This document shows positions 41,945 to 45,155 of a stretch of DNA of 45,155 nt, piece after piece. The stretch covers positions 1 through 45,155 of the forward strand of contig JANXSD010000014.1 of assembly GCA_025352785.1 (NCBI GenBank). The letters run 5' to 3'. Origin of the DNA: Bacteroidota bacterium. Its GTDB lineage: Bacteria; Bacteroidota; Bacteroidia; AKYH767-A; OLB10. Both the position numbers and the translations under genes were made by a program. Position 1 is the first letter of the stretch; the number at the start of each line of letters is the position of its first letter. Under the pieces are notes generated by a model. It was not told the DNA's origin, made no database searches, and worked only from the letters and a program-made list of their open reading frames with translations.

Positions 41945-42379
41945 AATTTTTTTGATTATATCTCAAAGAAACGCAATTATTGATCCATTAAAAATTCTTG
42001 ATACTGCCTATTGGTAAATCTGAAATAAATAAGCAAAACAAGATTTTATTGCAATCCCAAAAGGAACTCTCTTTATAGATGAGTTTTTCAAATTAAATTG
42101 ATAATACTTGAAGTAGTAAATGAGTTAGTACAAAACATGGTATATTTGCGTTTAAGAGGTAATTCAAGATAAATTAAGCTGTATTATTTTAAAGTTTGAA
42201 GTAATTTCTAGTTCTTAAATCCAAACATACTAGATTTATCGTAGATGGAAGGGTAAGGATTAGATTTGAGTAATTGAATAAAAATAGAGATTAGCGATAA
42301 AATCTCAGTGCGAAAATTGAAATTGTGGTTAAGTATTTAGATTTCAACAGAAAGCGGATTTTAATTGCCTAATATTAGA
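41945..42379. other. 435-bp gene-poor gap with one promoter-like motif
   Basis: Lies between the divergently transcribed lipoprotein and cupin genes. No credible ORF. TATATTTG at 42141-42148, followed by C, is an exact match to the Bacteroidota -7 consensus TAnnTTTG on the plus strand, but the -33 position reads AATG rather than TTTG. A start there would leave a leader of about 230 nt before the cupin gene. No riboswitch or tRNA was recognised. Confidence 0.4.
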
Positions 42380-43003
42380 ATGAAAAATATGGAAAACCTC
42401 AATGGATTTATTGAATCCGGAATTTTAGAAATGTATGTTTTAGGAAATACAACTGCAGAAGAAACTTTGGAGATTGAGAAATTGGCGCTTCAACATGTCG
42501 AAATTCAGAATGAAATTGTATTGATTAGTACAGCTCTTGAAAAATATGCTGATGCCACCGCGATTAAACCACCCATAACGGTTAAGCCTTTTCTATTGGC
42601 AACTATTGATTATACTGTCCGTATGCAAAGTGGTGAACATCCAAGTTTTCCTCCAATAATTAGTGAAAAATCGAATATTGAAGAATATAAAGAGTGGTTA
42701 AATAGAAAGGATTTGGAGCCCGAAAATTCCTCTTACGATATTTTTGCCCGTATCATTGGTTTTACTCCTAAGGCAACAACAGCAATTGTTTGGTTGAAAG
42801 GAGAAGTGCCACCAGAAACACACATTGATGAACATGAAAAATTCATGGTTGTTGAAGGCTCATGCGAAATTATTATTGATGAAAAGGAAGTGTATAAATT
42901 GGAAGTTGGAGACATTTTTAATATCCCACTTTTTAAATCCCATCGGGTTTGCGTTACTTCTTCGATTCCTTGTAAATTAATTTTGCAAAGAGTCGCTGCA
43001 TAA
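42380..43003 (+). CDS. Cupin-domain protein with anti-sigma-factor-like N-terminus
   Basis: 207 residues from the ATG at 42380 (an in-frame TTG at 42365 and ATG at 42389 are alternatives). Residues about 8-60 (GFIESGILEMYVLGNTTAEE followed by an IEKLALQHVEIQ helix) closely resemble the N-terminus of Bacteroidota anti-sigma proteins of the RskA type. Instead of a membrane helix the protein ends in a cupin_2 domain: GEVPPETHIDEHEKFMVVEG with metal-ligand candidates His148, His152, Glu153, and His188 in FKSHRV. The layout recalls ChrR (anti-sigma plus cupin), but the ChrR zinc cysteines are absent. No sigma-factor gene lies nearby. Soluble, cytoplasmic; likely a sensor or regulatory protein (inference). 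Confidence 0.78.
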   Translation: MKNMENLNGFIESGILEMYVLGNTTAEETLEIEKLALQHVEIQNEIVLISTALEKYADATAIKPPITVKPFLLATIDYTVRMQSGEHPSFPPIISEKSNIEEYKEWLNRKDLEPENSSYDIFARIIGFTPKATTAIVWLKGEVPPETHIDEHEKFMVVEGSCEIIIDEKEVYKLEVGDIFNIPLFKSHRVCVTSSIPCKLILQRVAA

Positions 43004-43532
43004 GATTTGCCTTTTCTTCTTCTATAAATTACGCTTTTTCGTTTGTAATTAGGGTTGACTTCCCCGTTTTTAATAATTCTTTACTATAAACTTGGTTTGT
43101 CTTTTTCAGCAAGTGTGGATGCTTCGCTAATTTTAAAATATAATTAAGAACAATTTTCTATCAATTTTGCATTTGACTCGCACATTATATTTATTAAGTC
43201 TAATACCAACTGCAAATATGTTTTTGTCCAAAGATGCGATGTAATTTTTTTATCAAGACGATTTTAAAAAATCGTTGCATAGCCTTTGCCTACGGAACTG
43301 TTTTTTTAAGAAGTATTGATGAAAAAGGACAAGTAGATTGGACTAAAACATATTGGCAGTTGGTATAACAGTGTTGAGGGATGCTGATACCTTTAAAATA
43401 GTGCGATTCACCGAAAAGCGGAGAGGAAATTTAATAAATTCTATACATTAGAACCGAAGTTTTTAATTGTAAAATTGTATATTGCATTAGGCATTATCAT
43501 TATAAATAATTAGAGAAATTAAATTTATATAG
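43004..43532. other. 529-bp gap between the cupin gene and the mbnP-like gene
   Basis: Contains the inverted-repeat element at 43201-43368 described separately. Elsewhere it is AT-rich without a credible gene. A weak hairpin with a 6-7 bp stem (AATTAC/GTAATT) sits near 43027-43050 and could be a poor terminator for the cupin gene. TATATTGC at 43478-43485 is a one-mismatch -7 candidate about 50 nt before the mbnP-like start. Confidence 0.45.
43201..43368. repeat. 168-bp element bounded by 28-nt inverted repeats (MITE- or IS-remnant-like)
   Basis: Arms at 43203-43230 and 43339-43366 are reverse complements at 26 of 28 positions (mismatches at arm positions 12 and 23). Between them lies a small perfect hairpin (ACGATTTT at 43258-43265 with AAAATCGT at 43268-43275). 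The whole resembles a non-autonomous transposable element or a structured repeat. A 44-codon ORF (43234-43368) runs from just inside the left arm and ends in the right arm at its TAA; its last residues read KTYWQLV. No transposase is present and no obvious target-site duplication was found. Confidence 0.7.
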
Positions 43533-44228
43533 ATGAAATTAAAATTATTATTTGTCTTAATAATAGTACTATACAATGTAAAATATTTAAAGGCCCAAAA
43601 TAAGGAGAATCGTATTTTGGTTTTTCATCCTTTTTTTGCTGGATCTCAATTGCAGGTTGGGGGATCATATTCTAAATTTGGAAATGGTGATAGTATTCAG
43701 TTTAACACATTGAAATTTTATATTTCAAATATTGAATGTGTTGAAAATAATAAAATTGTTTGGAGTGAAAATAATAGTTATCACTTAATTGATGCCTCCA
43801 TTAGTAATTCTTTGAAAGTTGCATTGGAAATTCCTATGCAGGTTTTCTTTAATCGTTTAATTTTTAATCTCGGAATTGACAGCCTTACCAATGTTTCTGG
43901 TGCTATGGGCGGAGATTTAGATCCTACAAAAGGAATGTATTGGACATGGCAAAATGGCTATATCAACATTAAATTAGAAGGAAAAAGTAATGCTTGTATT
44001 ACTAGAAATAATGAATTTGAATTTCATCTCGGTGGTTATCAATATCCAAATTACAACATGCAAAAAATTGAATTAAGTGTAAAAGATGATTCAAACTTAA
44101 ATGTAATGATTGATCTTGAGAAATTTATTTCTGCGATTGATTTAACAAATCATCATCACATAATGGAACCAACTAGCAACGCGATGATGCTCTCCAATGA
44201 ATTTTCGAAATGCTTTTTTGTGCAATGA
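43533..44228 (+). CDS. MbnP family periplasmic/secreted protein
   Basis: 231 residues with an N-terminal signal peptide (hydrophobic LLFVLIIVLYNV, cleavage near YLKAQ). The segment GDLDPTKGMYWTWQNGYINI, with its WxW and NGY, and the NTLKFYISNI strand are hallmarks of the MbnP family. In characterised methanotroph systems MbnP binds copper and is modified by the di-heme enzyme MbnH (tryptophan to kynurenine). Its gene overlaps the following di-heme peroxidase gene by ATGA, the expected pairing. Whether the copper role holds in this organism is inference. Confidence 0.82.
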   Translation: MKLKLLFVLIIVLYNVKYLKAQNKENRILVFHPFFAGSQLQVGGSYSKFGNGDSIQFNTLKFYISNIECVENNKIVWSENNSYHLIDASISNSLKVALEIPMQVFFNRLIFNLGIDSLTNVSGAMGGDLDPTKGMYWTWQNGYINIKLEGKSNACITRNNEFEFHLGGYQYPNYNMQKIELSVKDDSNLNVMIDLEKFISAIDLTNHHHIMEPTSNAMMLSNEFSKCFFVQ

Positions 44229-45155
44229 AAAAGTATTATATAGCACTTTTATTTTTGAGTGCATTATTATTTGCGTTTCGAAGTATTGCCGATTTGTATT
44301 TTGTAACACCACCAAATTGGCCTAAAACGGAATACGATTTCAGTAAGAATCCACTTAGTGCTGAAAAAATTTTATTAGGAAGAGTTTTGTTTTACGACCC
44401 TATTTTATCGCGTGATAATTCTACATCATGTTCAAGTTGTCATTCTCAATATACAGCCTTCGCGCATATTGATCATTCGTTGAGCCATGGGATTGAGAAT
44501 AGAATTGGAACCAGAAATGCACCGGCATTAGTAAACTTAGCATGGCATAAAACTTTTATGTGGGATGGTGCCATCAACCACCTTGACATGCAGGCATTGG
44601 CGCCAATTACGAATCATGATGAGATGGATGAAAAAATAGAGAATGTAGTTTCTAAATTGCAACATTCATCTATATACCCCAAGTTGTTTTTTAATGCATT
44701 TCAAGATAGTACTATTACTGGAGAACATACTTTAAAAGCTATTTCTCAATTCGTACTTACTATCGTTAGCTCTAATGCTAAATATGATAGTGTAATGCAA
44801 AAAACAGCACAGTTTTCGTTGCAAGAAAACAAAGGTTATAAATTATTTAAAACTAATTGCGCTTCTTGTCATAAGGAACCATTGTTCACCAACCTCCAAT
44901 TTGAGAATACGGGATTAACACTTGACACAACCCTCAACGACCTTGGAAGAATGAACGTTACACATAATAACAACGACTCATTGAAATTTATGGTGCCCAC
45001 GTTGCGTAATATTGAATTTTCTGGTCCATATATGCACGATGGAAGATTAAAGAGATTAGATGATGTGTTAAATCATTATGTGAACGGAATTATTCCTTGT
45101 AAAACACTTGCGGAGCAACTTAAAAAGCCAATTTTATTTTCATCCAATGAAAAAG
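44225..45155 (+). CDS. Di-heme cytochrome c peroxidase / MauG-MbnH family, 3' end cut by window
   Basis: About 310 codons visible before the window ends. A signal anchor or signal peptide (IALLFLSALLFAF) precedes two c-type haem motifs: CSSCH at residues 69-73 and CASCH at 212-216. Other family features are LLGRVLFYDPILSRDNSTSC, GTRNAPALVNLAWH and MWDGAINHLDMQALAPITN, then FMVPTLRNIEFSGPYMHDG. It uses H2O2 or oxidises a partner protein in the periplasm. The ATGA overlap with the MbnP-like gene suggests an MbnH-like role rather than a free peroxidase (inference). Confidence 0.9.
   Translation, partial: MKKYYIALLFLSALLFAFRSIADLYFVTPPNWPKTEYDFSKNPLSAEKILLGRVLFYDPILSRDNSTSCSSCHSQYTAFAHIDHSLSHGIENRIGTRNAPALVNLAWHKTFMWDGAINHLDMQALAPITNHDEMDEKIENVVSKLQHSSIYPKLFFNAFQDSTITGEHTLKAISQFVLTIVSSNAKYDSVMQKTAQFSLQENKGYKLFKTNCASCHKEPLFTNLQFENTGLTLDTTLNDLGRMNVTHNNNDSLKFMVPTLRNIEFSGPYMHDGRLKRLDDVLNHYVNGIIPCKTLAEQLKKPILFSSNEK

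Noticed and set aside
41808-42017. 69-codon plus-strand ORF over the lipoprotein 5' end
   Set aside because: Its Gly/Pro-rich stretch is only the antisense of the collagen-like triplets of the lipoprotein.

Overview
The window is AT-rich DNA from a member of the Bacteroidota. Evidence: PorP/SprF-type membrane proteins, giant SprB-repeat exoproteins with a gliding-motility-type C-terminal sorting domain (type IX secretion, type B), OmpA/PD40 proteins of PorE-like architecture, a short NuoG typical of this phylum, and start sites that mostly lack Shine-Dalgarno sequences. Species cannot be told from the sequence. The T9SS genes and SprB-like repeats suggest a surface-adhering, possibly gliding, carotenoid-pigmented respiratory organism.

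Layout. 1-10872 (minus): a three-gene surface-adhesin cassette read right to left: a 2.6-kaa SprB-repeat protein, a PorP/SprF protein, and an OmpA-family protein cut by the left edge. 11176-14192 (minus): a compact carotenoid operon crtI-crtB-lycopene cyclase, divergent from the next block. 14435-28605 (plus): a complete 14-subunit complex I operon nuoABCDEFGHIJKLMN. It is interrupted by three non-respiratory small genes: a DUF2442 gene between nuoE and nuoF, and a zeta-toxin-like kinase with a small overlapping partner between nuoH and nuoI. 28696-39043 (plus): a second adhesin cassette in the same internal order (giant SprB-repeat protein, PorP/SprF, OmpA-like lipoprotein), so two paralogous cassettes face outward on either side of crt and nuo. 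39040-41383 (plus): rarA, translationally coupled to the cassette, then murB. 41429-45155: a small collagen-like lipoprotein (minus), a cupin protein with an anti-sigma-like N-terminus, an inverted-repeat element in a 0.5-kb gap, and an MbnP-like protein overlapping a di-heme peroxidase that runs off the right edge.

How the genes work together. Each cassette probably encodes a secreted repeat adhesin (type IX cargo), its dedicated PorP/SprF partner and a periplasmic or outer-membrane peptidoglycan-binding anchor. The nuo genes encode proton-pumping NADH:quinone oxidoreductase with its full NADH module. The crt genes would convert geranylgeranyl diphosphate through phytoene and lycopene to a cyclised carotene. 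The most unusual content is the toxin-antitoxin-like cargo inside the nuo operon, the mirror-image adhesin cassettes, the A/B two-unit higher-order repeat in the second giant protein, and the 168-bp inverted-repeat element.
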